From: a virus
Virus record (IMG/VR): IMGVR_UViG_3300009702_000052
Coordinates: 1-37,864 of that record
Reading direction: 5' to 3' (one strand)
DNA: 37,864 nt
The notes beneath the pieces were generated by a model. The model did no database searches and had not been told where the DNA came from. It saw only the letters and a list, made by a program, of their open reading frames with translations. Below, piece by piece: positions 28,066-37,173 of this stretch (its first letter is position 1; the number at the start of each line of letters is the position of its first letter). Made by a program: the position numbers and the translations under genes.

Positions 28066-28521
28066 TTATGGTAGTTTTGCTTGAATTACATTACCTACAG
28101 TAATCTTTCCAATACCAAGTTCCTGACCTCTTGTAATATTATTTTTTCTTGCTGCTTTCAGATTGGTAATAGTTGCACTGCCAGCCCCAAATACATTTAC
28201 AAATATATCAGCTTCAATACCAAACGGATTAACATTTCCAATATGCAATACATTCCATATCTTTGTCTGATCTGCAACTGTTAGAGCATCAAATTCAGTC
28301 TTGCTTATTGCATTTAAAACCTCTGTCGCTGTCATTAAAGCCTTGTTAGACGTGCGATATATAGTATTCATATCTGTCGCAATTTGTTCATTTGTCATAA
28401 CGGAATATCCTCTTGCAAGTGGGTCTGTGGTTATTTCTGATTTTAACAAGGCTATTTTATCCGCATATACACTAGTACAAAACAATAATAAAACTGCAAT
28501 TAATAAAATAATTCTTTTCAT
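28066..28521 (-). CDS. Conserved phage structural protein with added signal peptide
   Basis: 151 aa from ATG at 28521 (GTGGAGAAATAACTATG). Residues 1-20 are a signal peptide (MKRIILLIAVLLLFCTSVYA before D). The rest, LLKSEITTDPLARGYSVMTN, EQIATDMNTIYRT, PFGIEADIFVNVFGAGSATI and LGIGKITVGNVIQA, matches a small protein family widespread in phage tail-fibre neighbourhoods. From memory, its usual members begin directly at the LKxEIxTDPLxRGY motif without a signal sequence. Confidence 0.75.
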   Translation of the reverse strand: MKRIILLIAVLLLFCTSVYADKIALLKSEITTDPLARGYSVMTNEQIATDMNTIYRTSNKALMTATEVLNAISKTEFDALTVADQTKIWNVLHIGNVNPFGIEADIFVNVFGAGSATITNLKAARKNNITRGQELGIGKITVGNVIQAKLP

Positions 28522-28523
28522 AG

Positions 28524-30659
28524 TTATTTCTCCACAATTAATGAAATAGTACAACGTGTTATAGTAGTTGCCGAATTAACATTATATCTTAAAATATCTC
28601 CTGCTGTTAATGCTGTAGTCCATCCGGTTAATGTAGTATCCTGTGATTTAACAGCAGTCGTAATTGTAGGAATCGCTGCTGCTGTTATACTATCTACAAC
28701 TGTAGGAGGATAATTTACATAAGTATCTTTCCATATATCTACAACAATAGAACCTGATGTATCGGCTAATAATGTTACTCTTTTTATCGTACAGTTGAAT
28801 GGTACTTCAATATCACCACTAACTCCGGTGGTTATTACACTTCCTCCGCCATCTATAATAAATTCTATTGAACTACGTACTATATCAGAACCTGCAAGCA
28901 TATTCCCTTCATCAAAGTTCGTATAGGTATTTCCAGTTCCATTAGCATCCACTGTTTTATTAGTAAATGTATTAGTTGTTGCATTTCCGGCAATCGTATC
29001 ATCGCTGACCGCAGTATTAAGCTCTGCAACTGTAAAAGAACCAAGTGAAGTAGCATTTCCAACAGAAGTTACATGTCCGGTCAGATTCGCATTAGTTGTT
29101 ACTGTATCCGCATTACCTGTTAAATTTCCTACAAAAGACCCAGCTGTCAATGCATTAGTTGTAGCATTATATGTCAATTCCGCATCAGTAGCAGGGGCAA
29201 GCGAACCTGTTGCTGCCGTTCCTAAGGATACAAACGTTGTCGTATCACCCGCCGCATCTGCATGGGTTACTGTTCCCGCATTACCTGAAACTGTTGTCTG
29301 ATCACCTGTGTTATTGCCGGACAATACAGTAAGTCCAGATAGAAGATTTAATTCAGTAGAAGTTACAGACGAATCTGCAATATCAGCCGTATTCACTGTA
29401 GCATTAAGCGTGCCGGCAGTAATAGATAATAATGTACCTTCTATATCAGTACAGGTTGTAGCATCAGTGACAGCAGTTACGCCTGCCCCAAAGAAGTCTA
29501 CCGCTGCATCACCAGTAAGAGCATTACCTGCCTCTGCATCACCGGCAGCATAATAACCTGTAGTATTTGTAGTTAATGCAACTTTATCAGCACCTATGGT
29601 TGTTACACCAGCATTTGTCATGGTAACATCACCAGACATTGCAACATAGTTAGCCGTATCTGTACCTGTACCAACTAACATCTCAGTATTTAATATTCCT
29701 GTGATTACCGATTCTAAAGAGTTAGTCTCAGCTCCACCGGCATCTGCAGCCCATGTAAAATTACTACCTGCTGCATTATAACTTAAAACAAAATTATCTG
29801 TAGGTGTGTTGGTGACATTCAAATCTGCTTCTAAAATCTCATTGTCTGTAATCTCGCTTGATGTGATTGCCGTTCCTAACGTTGCCGCTAATGTTAACGC
29901 TGCGCCTTCTGAACCCGCATCACCGCCAGTTATCCCACTTCCATTGGTTATAGATGCAACAAAATTTCCAACTGTATCAGTAGCTAATGTGACTGAGTTT
30001 GCCTGTACAGAATCGACTGTAGTTGCTCCTGTTGTTCCTCCAACATCACCGGCAAGAGTTGTAGCAGATGTGATTACTGTTCCGGTTTCATCTGGAAATG
30101 TAATTGTTTTATCTGAAACCGTTGGGTCTGCAAAGGTAAGTAATGTCTCTATGGCATCCCCTGTTGAACCTTCTGCAATCAATCCTGTAGTTGCAAACCA
30201 TATTGAATTAATCGGGTGTGCAGGATTTCCGGCTAATGTATCTGTGTCATCTATGTCTGCTTGATCTACCGTTCCGTCTGTGATTTCTGTAGTATCTATT
30301 GCTGTTCCTAATGTAGATACCACTGTTTTAGTAACACCTTCACCATCTGCTTCTGCAATAGTTATTCCTGTGCCTGCCGCTACCGTTCCTACATAATTGC
30401 CTGTAGTGTCTGTGGTAAGTGCTACTCCGTTGGCAACTATAGCACCTGTAGAATCCAAGTCAGCAGCAACGCCTAATAATGCACCTATATTGATCTTTTT
30501 ACTTACAGGTGTAACATCCGGATTATCAACAATATACATATCATCAGATACAGTTGGTGAAACTATATCCGTCAATGCTGATACCTTAGTATCTGCTGCA
30601 TGTACCGAAGTAGTTGCAAATAATATAAGTATTGCAATTATTTTAAATAGTTTGTTCAT
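28524..30659 (-). CDS. Long repetitive tail-fibre-like protein with signal peptide
   Basis: 711 aa. Signal peptide at 1-21 (MNKLFKIIAILILFATTSVHA). The start of the mature part (DTKVSALTDIVSPTVSDDMY, IVDNPDVTPVSKKINIGALL) is typical of phage fibre proteins. After that come many Thr/Gly/Asp-rich beta repeats (for example TLAGDVGGTTGATTVDSVQAN, VTLATDTVGNFVASITNGSG). Residues 600-711 form a distinct tip (DGGGSVITTGVSGDIEVPFN, RVTLLADTSGSIVVDIW). It is likely a trimeric fibre or adhesin. The signal peptide suggests export through Sec. Confidence 0.75.
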   Translation of the reverse strand: MNKLFKIIAILILFATTSVHAADTKVSALTDIVSPTVSDDMYIVDNPDVTPVSKKINIGALLGVAADLDSTGAIVANGVALTTDTTGNYVGTVAAGTGITIAEADGEGVTKTVVSTLGTAIDTTEITDGTVDQADIDDTDTLAGNPAHPINSIWFATTGLIAEGSTGDAIETLLTFADPTVSDKTITFPDETGTVITSATTLAGDVGGTTGATTVDSVQANSVTLATDTVGNFVASITNGSGITGGDAGSEGAALTLAATLGTAITSSEITDNEILEADLNVTNTPTDNFVLSYNAAGSNFTWAADAGGAETNSLESVITGILNTEMLVGTGTDTANYVAMSGDVTMTNAGVTTIGADKVALTTNTTGYYAAGDAEAGNALTGDAAVDFFGAGVTAVTDATTCTDIEGTLLSITAGTLNATVNTADIADSSVTSTELNLLSGLTVLSGNNTGDQTTVSGNAGTVTHADAAGDTTTFVSLGTAATGSLAPATDAELTYNATTNALTAGSFVGNLTGNADTVTTNANLTGHVTSVGNATSLGSFTVAELNTAVSDDTIAGNATTNTFTNKTVDANGTGNTYTNFDEGNMLAGSDIVRSSIEFIIDGGGSVITTGVSGDIEVPFNCTIKRVTLLADTSGSIVVDIWKDTYVNYPPTVVDSITAAAIPTITTAVKSQDTTLTGWTTALTAGDILRYNVNSATTITRCTISLIVEK

Positions 30660-30671
30660 TTGTTATTTCCT

Positions 30672-33485
30672 TTATCTTGAAAGAAGTGTATTTATTTCAT
30701 TATCTAATGTGGCTTCATCCTCATTGTTATTTTTTAAATTAGCAGCAGGAATAACACCTGCACTCACAGCAGGTTTTTTAAATTCTAAAGTGTTCTTAAT
30801 ATTTTTACCTGCTCCTCTTGCTTGTTTTGATGCAAAAGATTTGACATCTGAAACTGTTACAGATTTTACTTTGTCAACAAGTTGTTTAACAAGTGCTTCC
30901 TGATTTGCAGCAGGAATATTTTCTAGTTTTTTAAGAAGGTTATCCATTACTTTCTTATCTTTTATTGCTAATATGAGTAATTTTTCCGATTCATCATTAG
31001 TTAATGCTTTAGAAAATCGACCACCAACTCCTGCTGCAATATTTGCTTCTTGCAGTGAAGTTCCAAATCCAGTACCAATACCAAGTTTTCTCTTCACTGT
31101 GCTTGTAAGTCTAACTGCCAATATTTTTAATAAATTAGTTTGGAAGAAACTTGGTATATCATTTATTATAGCTCCAGGTGATTTAGCACTTGCATTAATA
31201 TTTATTTTATCAAAAACATCAGCTATTCGTTTAAATCTTTTAATATCAGGAATAGTAAAAACTTTTGCTTTTACTAATTCAGAACCAAATTTACTCAAAG
31301 CATTAATTAACTTTTTGCCATCAATCGCATCTCCTTTTCTTGCCATATCAAATAGTTTTGTAGCAACTGCTGTTTTAAATCCTTCAATCGCCTTTCCTGT
31401 TGGGTCTTGGGATAATTTTTTTGTTATCTCTGCAAATCCTTCTATTCTCTTACTTCTCATGTTAAATAACGCAGTTGCTTCTTCATCAGGATTAGCTTTC
31501 AAGAAAGTGGCAACTGCTGATCTTTCTTTTATTAAAGGTGAAATATCAGAAAGACGAGTTGTTCCAAGAAAATCATCGACACTTGATTGCTTTTTTATTG
31601 CTGATTGTATCTCTGCTTTAAGATCAGGAAATACACCTGTTAATAATTCATCAAAATTCTTTAAAAAACGGTTTCCTGCTGTCGCATTTATAACACCACC
31701 TGTTTTATTCTGCGTTGCCAATGCAAACTGGACTTTAATAAAATCTTCTATTTCCTCTTTTGCTCCCGGAGTTCCTTTTAATGCCTGTTGAACAGCAGTT
31801 TTTCCTTTTTGGCCTTTTGCACCAACCAATATATCTAATGCTTTCGATGGGTCAGGAGTTTCTCCTCCTGCAAATCCTAATATTTTTCCAATATCACCGT
31901 TAGTAAATTTATTATTCAAATCTTTAGAAAACTCAATTGCCTTTCTATATGAGGATGAAAGATTTGCTTCATCAAGATCTTTCAGTGCAGCTTCTCTTAA
32001 ATCTCTCAATATCCTAATTTTATTCCTAGTTCCTGGCTGTCTTGATAAAATACTCATTTCACGTCCAAGTTCAGAATAAAAAGCATGAATCGCCTTTGCA
32101 GATGCAGTTGTTTTATTGTCATTAAATAATTCACCTGCTTTAATTTGTCTTACTGTTTTAGATTTATCAATATTTGCAAATTCTGTTATATCTTTTTTTG
32201 TTTCTTTGCCAGTAATATTATCTATTCTTTTTGACTTAGTACCGGTTCTTATATCTGATTTTGATATTATTCGTTTTGTTCTTTTAAAATCGCCTAGTTT
32301 TTCAATTACAAAATCACTTACCTGTTTTTTTGACCCACCTTCTGTAATGTTTGCTATAATATTTCTATGTTCTCGTATTAAATTTGACCCTCCTGCCAAT
32401 TCATTAGTAGGTAGATTATTCCATACTTTTCTTTCTACTAGAGATGCCTTATTAAATGAATCTCTAATCTTGTTAGTTGCCCTTTCCGCTAATACTGATG
32501 AATTGCTGACAGTTTCAAGTCTTTCTGCTGTCTTTCTTGCCGCAAGTGCTTTATTAGTTAATTCCGCCTCTAAGAACATTCTAGCATCATCAACATTACC
32601 TGTGCCTTTAAATTTTGTCTCTAAATTTTTTGCTAATTTTATATTTCTTGCAACTTCTTTTGCTTGAAATGCCGGGTCAGCAGCTTCTACTGCTTTACCT
32701 ATTCTTGCAATCCCTGGACTTCCCGCAGCTTGTGCCACAGAAAGCGATTTACCTTCTGGTGAAACTGCTTCTTTTGCTAAATTTGCCCTTGCTAATCCCG
32801 GAGATGGCACTTCTTTTTGAAGCTTAGACAAAACTCTTTTTTCTGTACTTGGCAATAAACCTTTTGCTTTTTTAACTCCTTTTTTAACTCCTTTTTTAGC
32901 AAGACTAACACCAATACCAATTCCACCTCCTTTTTCAGCTATATTTGTAACCGCCTTCGCACTAGATGGACTAAGACCTCCTAATAATTCTCCAATAGCC
33001 CTTGCCAACACAGGGTGTTTTCTTCCAAATCCTGTCTCTTGTGCTAACTTGCCACCAATTGCAGCAGTTACTGCTGCTACTGATTCCATCCCTGCTACTG
33101 ATGGTCCTAAAACCGGAAGTAATGGTCCTGATGTACCAAGATTCTGTGTTATTCTTGATGCCAAATCTTGAGGTTCTTCACCAGGAGCAAAAGTGATACC
33201 TTGATTAGAACCAGCCTTCAATATTTGTTTCGTTGTGGGCAATATAGAAAATTCTTTTGTATTAGATAAATCTTTCTTCTTAAAACCAACAAGATCGAGT
33301 AATTTGGCTTCTCCTGTATCTAACAAATCTACTGCCGCTCTTGGTAATCCAAATAATCTAGCAACACCTGTATTAAAATTTTTTAATATTTTTTCTTGTG
33401 ATTGCCCGAATTTTTGAATAAATCCCATTGCTTCCGGTGAACCTGATTCTCCAAGTGATTGATTTAATTCTTCAAGAGTTGCCAT
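30672..33485 (-). CDS. Large internal virion / DNA ejection protein
   Basis: 937 aa, mostly alpha-helical and Lys/Glu/Ala rich. A Gly/Ala-rich N-terminal third has short hydrophobic stretches (ITQNLGTSGPLLPVLGPS, GMESVAAVTAAIGGKLAQETG). It also has KKGVKKGVKKAKG from a short DNA tandem repeat (about 32865-32900). Size, composition and position between three other long helical genes and the fibre genes fit gp16/gp20-type ejection proteins of P22-like phages. I see no lytic transglycosylase motif. Exact homology cannot be shown here. Confidence 0.6.
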   Translation of the reverse strand: MATLEELNQSLGESGSPEAMGFIQKFGQSQEKILKNFNTGVARLFGLPRAAVDLLDTGEAKLLDLVGFKKKDLSNTKEFSILPTTKQILKAGSNQGITFAPGEEPQDLASRITQNLGTSGPLLPVLGPSVAGMESVAAVTAAIGGKLAQETGFGRKHPVLARAIGELLGGLSPSSAKAVTNIAEKGGGIGIGVSLAKKGVKKGVKKAKGLLPSTEKRVLSKLQKEVPSPGLARANLAKEAVSPEGKSLSVAQAAGSPGIARIGKAVEAADPAFQAKEVARNIKLAKNLETKFKGTGNVDDARMFLEAELTNKALAARKTAERLETVSNSSVLAERATNKIRDSFNKASLVERKVWNNLPTNELAGGSNLIREHRNIIANITEGGSKKQVSDFVIEKLGDFKRTKRIISKSDIRTGTKSKRIDNITGKETKKDITEFANIDKSKTVRQIKAGELFNDNKTTASAKAIHAFYSELGREMSILSRQPGTRNKIRILRDLREAALKDLDEANLSSSYRKAIEFSKDLNNKFTNGDIGKILGFAGGETPDPSKALDILVGAKGQKGKTAVQQALKGTPGAKEEIEDFIKVQFALATQNKTGGVINATAGNRFLKNFDELLTGVFPDLKAEIQSAIKKQSSVDDFLGTTRLSDISPLIKERSAVATFLKANPDEEATALFNMRSKRIEGFAEITKKLSQDPTGKAIEGFKTAVATKLFDMARKGDAIDGKKLINALSKFGSELVKAKVFTIPDIKRFKRIADVFDKININASAKSPGAIINDIPSFFQTNLLKILAVRLTSTVKRKLGIGTGFGTSLQEANIAAGVGGRFSKALTNDESEKLLILAIKDKKVMDNLLKKLENIPAANQEALVKQLVDKVKSVTVSDVKSFASKQARGAGKNIKNTLEFKKPAVSAGVIPAANLKNNNEDEATLDNEINTLLSR

Positions 33486-34925
33486 TTATAAATTCTCCAA
33501 TTCTACGAGCCTATTTCTTAATAATACCTTTTCTTCTCTATTAACATCATTCAAATCAATTTCTCTTATGTCATTTTTAGTCATAGTAGAAACATCTGTT
33601 TTATTTAAAACACGATTTGTTTTCAGTTTAATCTCCGCAGTTGATGGCAATTGCCCCAATAACGATAATGATTTATTTATAGCATTAGTAACATGTTCTC
33701 TCTGTGTTACGCTCATTTGACTATTGTTTAACTGATCTTGTCCGCTAATAACTGCATTTTCCAATCTATTTACAAGACCAAGAAGATTAGTAATATTTTC
33801 TGAAGGGTCAGAAAGATCGGTTTTAAGTAAAAATTTATCAATTGTTTTAAGTTCTGATATTGCATTTCTATCTGTAATCGTAAGTCCTGCTTTTACAAAT
33901 TGATTAAATGACTTAATAGCGGTCTTTGCTGCTGCTGTTTTTGGAGCTACTTCTACTCCGGCAATTGTTAAAGCACCTGCAACAAAATTAATAGCAGACC
34001 TTGCTGCCGCTATAGCTCCAGTTCCTAACTGCGCCTGTTCTGTAGTCAATAATCTTCTGTCCTTATTTCTTTTTCTCACATCTGCAATAAGTTGTTCCCC
34101 TGTTTGTCCTGTAGGTGGCAATGTTTTTGGCTGTTGATTACTTAACCTATTAAATTCATTAAGCACTTCCTGTTGTGTAGCACCAGCACCTACATTTTCA
34201 CGGGCAGTATTTAATAATTGTTGCGCTTCGGTTTTAGCGCCGACTTGCACGCCACTATTCACACCTCTATTCTTATCTATTTTACTTTGAGTTAAGTTAC
34301 TCTGCTGATTTTGACTCATCAATTCATTTACCCTGGCATTTATCCTATTACTAGCTTCTTGACTTCCACCGGCAAACAGATTAGCATTATTTCTAGCAAA
34401 TTCGGCTACTTGTTGTGTTGAGTTTTTACCACCGCCCAAACTATTTGCAATAACTCTTGCCTGAAAATCAATTATTCTATCCTGTTCCTTTTTTTGCGAA
34501 GCACGACCTGCCTCTAATTGTCCTCGTAATAATTCATTCTCTCCGAATTTATTCTCAAATTGAGTCAGCAATGATTGAGTATTTCTTAATAGTTCAGGAG
34601 TAAAGTTTCCTTTTGCTTTTAATAACATATTGGATATTTTCTTTGCTTCTGCTCTTTGGGGTAAAGCCTCTTCAATTGTAGAAACTCTGACAGGTATATC
34701 ATTTATTTCATTAAACTTATTGACAGCGTTTACAATTGTTTCATCCGATTGATTAGGGTCTGCAATAAGAGTGGCCAATCTTTGTGTATTATTTAATTTA
34801 TCTTTAATCTTTGCAGACTTTGCCTGTCTATTTGATTCTTGTTGTGAAAAAATAGCATTGCTAATACCACCATTAGCAGTAACTCCACGCCCTGCACCAC
34901 CCAGTAATCCGCCTAAAACACTCAT
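33486..34925 (-). CDS. Putative ejection protein
   Basis: 479 aa. It starts with a Gly-rich segment (MSVLGGLLGGAGRGVTANGG), then long Gln/Asn-rich helices (SKIDKNRGVNSGVQVGAKTEA), a mid segment with GAIAAARSAINFVAGALTIA, and a helical end. Its stop is 1 base from the next gene. Similar Gly-rich starts and low-complexity helices are seen in phage internal proteins such as P22 gp7 and gp20. The assignment is by context. Confidence 0.55.
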   Translation of the reverse strand: MSVLGGLLGGAGRGVTANGGISNAIFSQQESNRQAKSAKIKDKLNNTQRLATLIADPNQSDETIVNAVNKFNEINDIPVRVSTIEEALPQRAEAKKISNMLLKAKGNFTPELLRNTQSLLTQFENKFGENELLRGQLEAGRASQKKEQDRIIDFQARVIANSLGGGKNSTQQVAEFARNNANLFAGGSQEASNRINARVNELMSQNQQSNLTQSKIDKNRGVNSGVQVGAKTEAQQLLNTARENVGAGATQQEVLNEFNRLSNQQPKTLPPTGQTGEQLIADVRKRNKDRRLLTTEQAQLGTGAIAAARSAINFVAGALTIAGVEVAPKTAAAKTAIKSFNQFVKAGLTITDRNAISELKTIDKFLLKTDLSDPSENITNLLGLVNRLENAVISGQDQLNNSQMSVTQREHVTNAINKSLSLLGQLPSTAEIKLKTNRVLNKTDVSTMTKNDIREIDLNDVNREEKVLLRNRLVELENL

Positions 34926-34936
34926 ATTTATACTCC

Positions 34937-35677
34937 CTATGGAATTGATATGTTAGTTGCCCCTGGAAATAATTGTCTAATTAATCCTACTTTTGCTGCA
35001 TCGCCTAATAAACCACCAAAACCACTTATATTTGACTGTGTATTTTGTGCTTGTATTTGTGCATTTTGAGCAGCACTTTTTAATAATCCACCACCGCCAC
35101 CAATATCAAACCTATTAGGAGCTTCAAGAAGAGACTTCCTTTGATTAAATAATAAATTGTTAAAAGTATTTCCACTATTTAACAATCCGGTAATTGCCCT
35201 ATTTTTTCTATCTTGCTGTTCTGCGCTTACCTGTAGACGTTCATTACGTGATGCATTGGCTAATGATTGTATAGCTGGCGTGCTAAAACCTACCCCTGTA
35301 TCTAAGTTAGTACCTGCGACCGGCTGACCTCTTCTGGCAAGAGTTTCTTTTATAATATCAAATCTCTGTTTACTCCGTTGTTTCTGAAATTCTGTTTTCT
35401 GACCGGAAAAAGCCTTATCTATTTCATTCAATTGCGATTTGAAAGTATTAAATATACCTTGTTGTATTGGGTCTAAAGAATCGAATTTTTCCTGTTCTGT
35501 TAATGGTATCAAAGAACCATCTGTTTGATTAGTTTTAAATCCTAGTGTATGTAGAACAGACTCTGAAAGATTTCCTGTTTCCGCAATTCTTTTCTGTAGA
35601 CCTTCAAGAAATAATCCTTGAAGTGAAATCTCAAACGCAGAAGGTTCAACTGCTGTCCCTAGAAATATATTTGCCAT
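34937..35677 (-). CDS. Putative ejection protein
   Basis: 246 aa. The N-terminal half is helical (SLQGLFLEGLQKRIAETGN). The middle has KETLARRGQPVAGTNLDTGV, a stretch of a type common in phage internal proteins, then SALANASRNERLQ-like helices and a Gly-rich region (IGGGGGLLKSAAQNAQIQAQ). It sits between two other low-complexity virion genes. Likely an injected or internal virion protein. Confidence 0.55.
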   Translation of the reverse strand: MANIFLGTAVEPSAFEISLQGLFLEGLQKRIAETGNLSESVLHTLGFKTNQTDGSLIPLTEQEKFDSLDPIQQGIFNTFKSQLNEIDKAFSGQKTEFQKQRSKQRFDIIKETLARRGQPVAGTNLDTGVGFSTPAIQSLANASRNERLQVSAEQQDRKNRAITGLLNSGNTFNNLLFNQRKSLLEAPNRFDIGGGGGLLKSAAQNAQIQAQNTQSNISGFGGLLGDAAKVGLIRQLFPGATNISIP

Positions 35678-35679
35678 AA

Positions 35680-37164
35680 TTATGAACTCCTTTGTAAAAT
35701 TGATCTTGGTTTTGGGAATCCCTGTGATGCGATTGTAGGCTTAAAGGTATCTTCAAATTGGTTAAATGTTGTTTTTCCTAAATCAGCAATAGGAGCAGGA
35801 GAGAAACCTGATATAGTAGATGGTTTCGTTGTAAATCCACCACCGCCACCTAATAGTCCAGCGGTATTACTAAAACTTGGAGCCAATGTAGGACTTATCT
35901 TTAAATCCGGTGTTTGATTTCTAAAATTTACACCGACATCCTCAGTTTGTCCCTTTACCGCACTTGTCACATCCTCACTGGTTAATATCTGTCCTATAGG
36001 CGCTCCTATTAAAATACCGGCCTGTATCAATCCGGCAAGAGAAGTATTAAGAGCAGCAGTCTGATTGTCTTTCTGTTCTTGAGTAGAATTCGCATCTGCA
36101 TTTATAGAATCAAATAATTGTTTTTGTGTTAATAAATCTGCCTTGGCCGCTTCTACATCTAAGAATTGCTGAGATTGAGCTATAAATAAATCCTGCTGTT
36201 GTTGTTCCGGTGTAAGATCAAAGAAATCAGAAGATAAGTGATTATCTTTAATAAACTGTTCTTGTTCCTGTTTCTTTTTTAAAACTGCTGCGTCATCCGC
36301 AGCCTTGCGAGCTGCGTCTTCTGCAGCCTTACGAGCGGCGTCTTCTGCAGCCTTACGAGCGGCGTCTTCTGCAGCTTTTTTAGCTGCCGCATCTTCTGCT
36401 GCTTTACGAGCGGCATCTTCTGCTGCTTTACGAGCGGCTGCATCATCTGCTGCCTTTTTGGCCGCATCTGCCGCTGCCTGATCTTCAGTTGTAAGATAAT
36501 CAGTTCCACCTATATTTATAGTACCCTTATTAATATCCGCTATCTGATTACCAGTAAACCCTCCATCTAACAATACTTGACCATTATCACTATTTATACC
36601 ACTTTCTAAAATATTTCCAACTTTTTCAAAAGGAAGAGTAACATCCGGATACCTAATACCAAATTCAAACTTGGAAACATCATAAGTAAATGAATCGAGC
36701 TTATCGGTTAAACCTACTGCTACATTAACTGCACCCGGTAATTGAGCATTCCACCATGCACGAGCTTCGGAATTACCAACTCCAGGAATGTCATTTATCA
36801 TACCTGCTGCTGTTCCATCAAATATCTGTCTTAAAGTAAAAACATGACCTGAAGTAGTATGATACTCATTCAAATCTTTATTTACTAAATTAAGATATGT
36901 ACCACCTAATGAAGTACTTTGTGCCGCATTAGTAAACTGGTCTAATTCTCTTGTAAGTTTTCTAGTTTTATCTAATAAATTTCTTGTATCTGCACTATCT
37001 CTATCCCATCGACTTCCTCCTGAATGAAATATTGAATTAAATATATTACCCAGAATTTTAAATGGATTAAAAAAGTTAGCAACCTCACCGCCAAATTCTA
37101 AGGTATTATCCAATATTTTTGACTTTCCAAAAACAATATCTGTTCCGGGTATATTAAATGCCAT
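35680..37164 (-). CDS. Virion protein with TolA-like Ala/Lys/Asp repeat helix
   Basis: 494 aa. The first 230 residues look like a folded domain (MAFNIPGTDIVFGKSKILDN, GVGNSEARAWWNAQLPGAV). Residues about 230-295 are a run of AARKAAEDAARKAAED-type repeats that must form a long straight helix, as in TolA. A Gln-rich helical segment and a Gly/Ser/Pro-rich C-terminus follow. It is the first of four likely ejection proteins. The TolA-like helix could span part of the envelope on ejection; that is a guess. Confidence 0.55.
   Translation of the reverse strand: MAFNIPGTDIVFGKSKILDNTLEFGGEVANFFNPFKILGNIFNSIFHSGGSRWDRDSADTRNLLDKTRKLTRELDQFTNAAQSTSLGGTYLNLVNKDLNEYHTTSGHVFTLRQIFDGTAAGMINDIPGVGNSEARAWWNAQLPGAVNVAVGLTDKLDSFTYDVSKFEFGIRYPDVTLPFEKVGNILESGINSDNGQVLLDGGFTGNQIADINKGTINIGGTDYLTTEDQAAADAAKKAADDAAARKAAEDAARKAAEDAAAKKAAEDAARKAAEDAARKAAEDAARKAADDAAVLKKKQEQEQFIKDNHLSSDFFDLTPEQQQQDLFIAQSQQFLDVEAAKADLLTQKQLFDSINADANSTQEQKDNQTAALNTSLAGLIQAGILIGAPIGQILTSEDVTSAVKGQTEDVGVNFRNQTPDLKISPTLAPSFSNTAGLLGGGGGFTTKPSTISGFSPAPIADLGKTTFNQFEDTFKPTIASQGFPKPRSILQRSS
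36285..36478. repeat. 24-bp coding tandem repeat
   Basis: Repeats coding for the 8-residue unit AARKAAED. Two adjacent 24-base copies are identical (36317-36340 and 36341-36364), and the flanking copies diverge. The repeat can expand or shrink by slippage without breaking the frame. Confidence 0.8.
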
Positions 37165-37173
37165 AATTTATCC

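Noticed and set aside
29308-30264. Plus-strand ORFs opposite the fibre gene
   Set aside because: Ala/Val/Ser-rich mirror of the Thr/Gly/Ala repeats on the minus strand.
26526-30659. Diversity-generating retroelement target
   Set aside because: A lectin domain is present, but there is no reverse transcriptase and no template/variable repeat pair in the window.
30973-32667. Long plus-strand ORFs opposite the 937-aa gene
   Set aside because: They are antisense shadows of a well-supported minus-strand gene, with Leu/Ser/Phe-rich composition and no ribosome binding sites.
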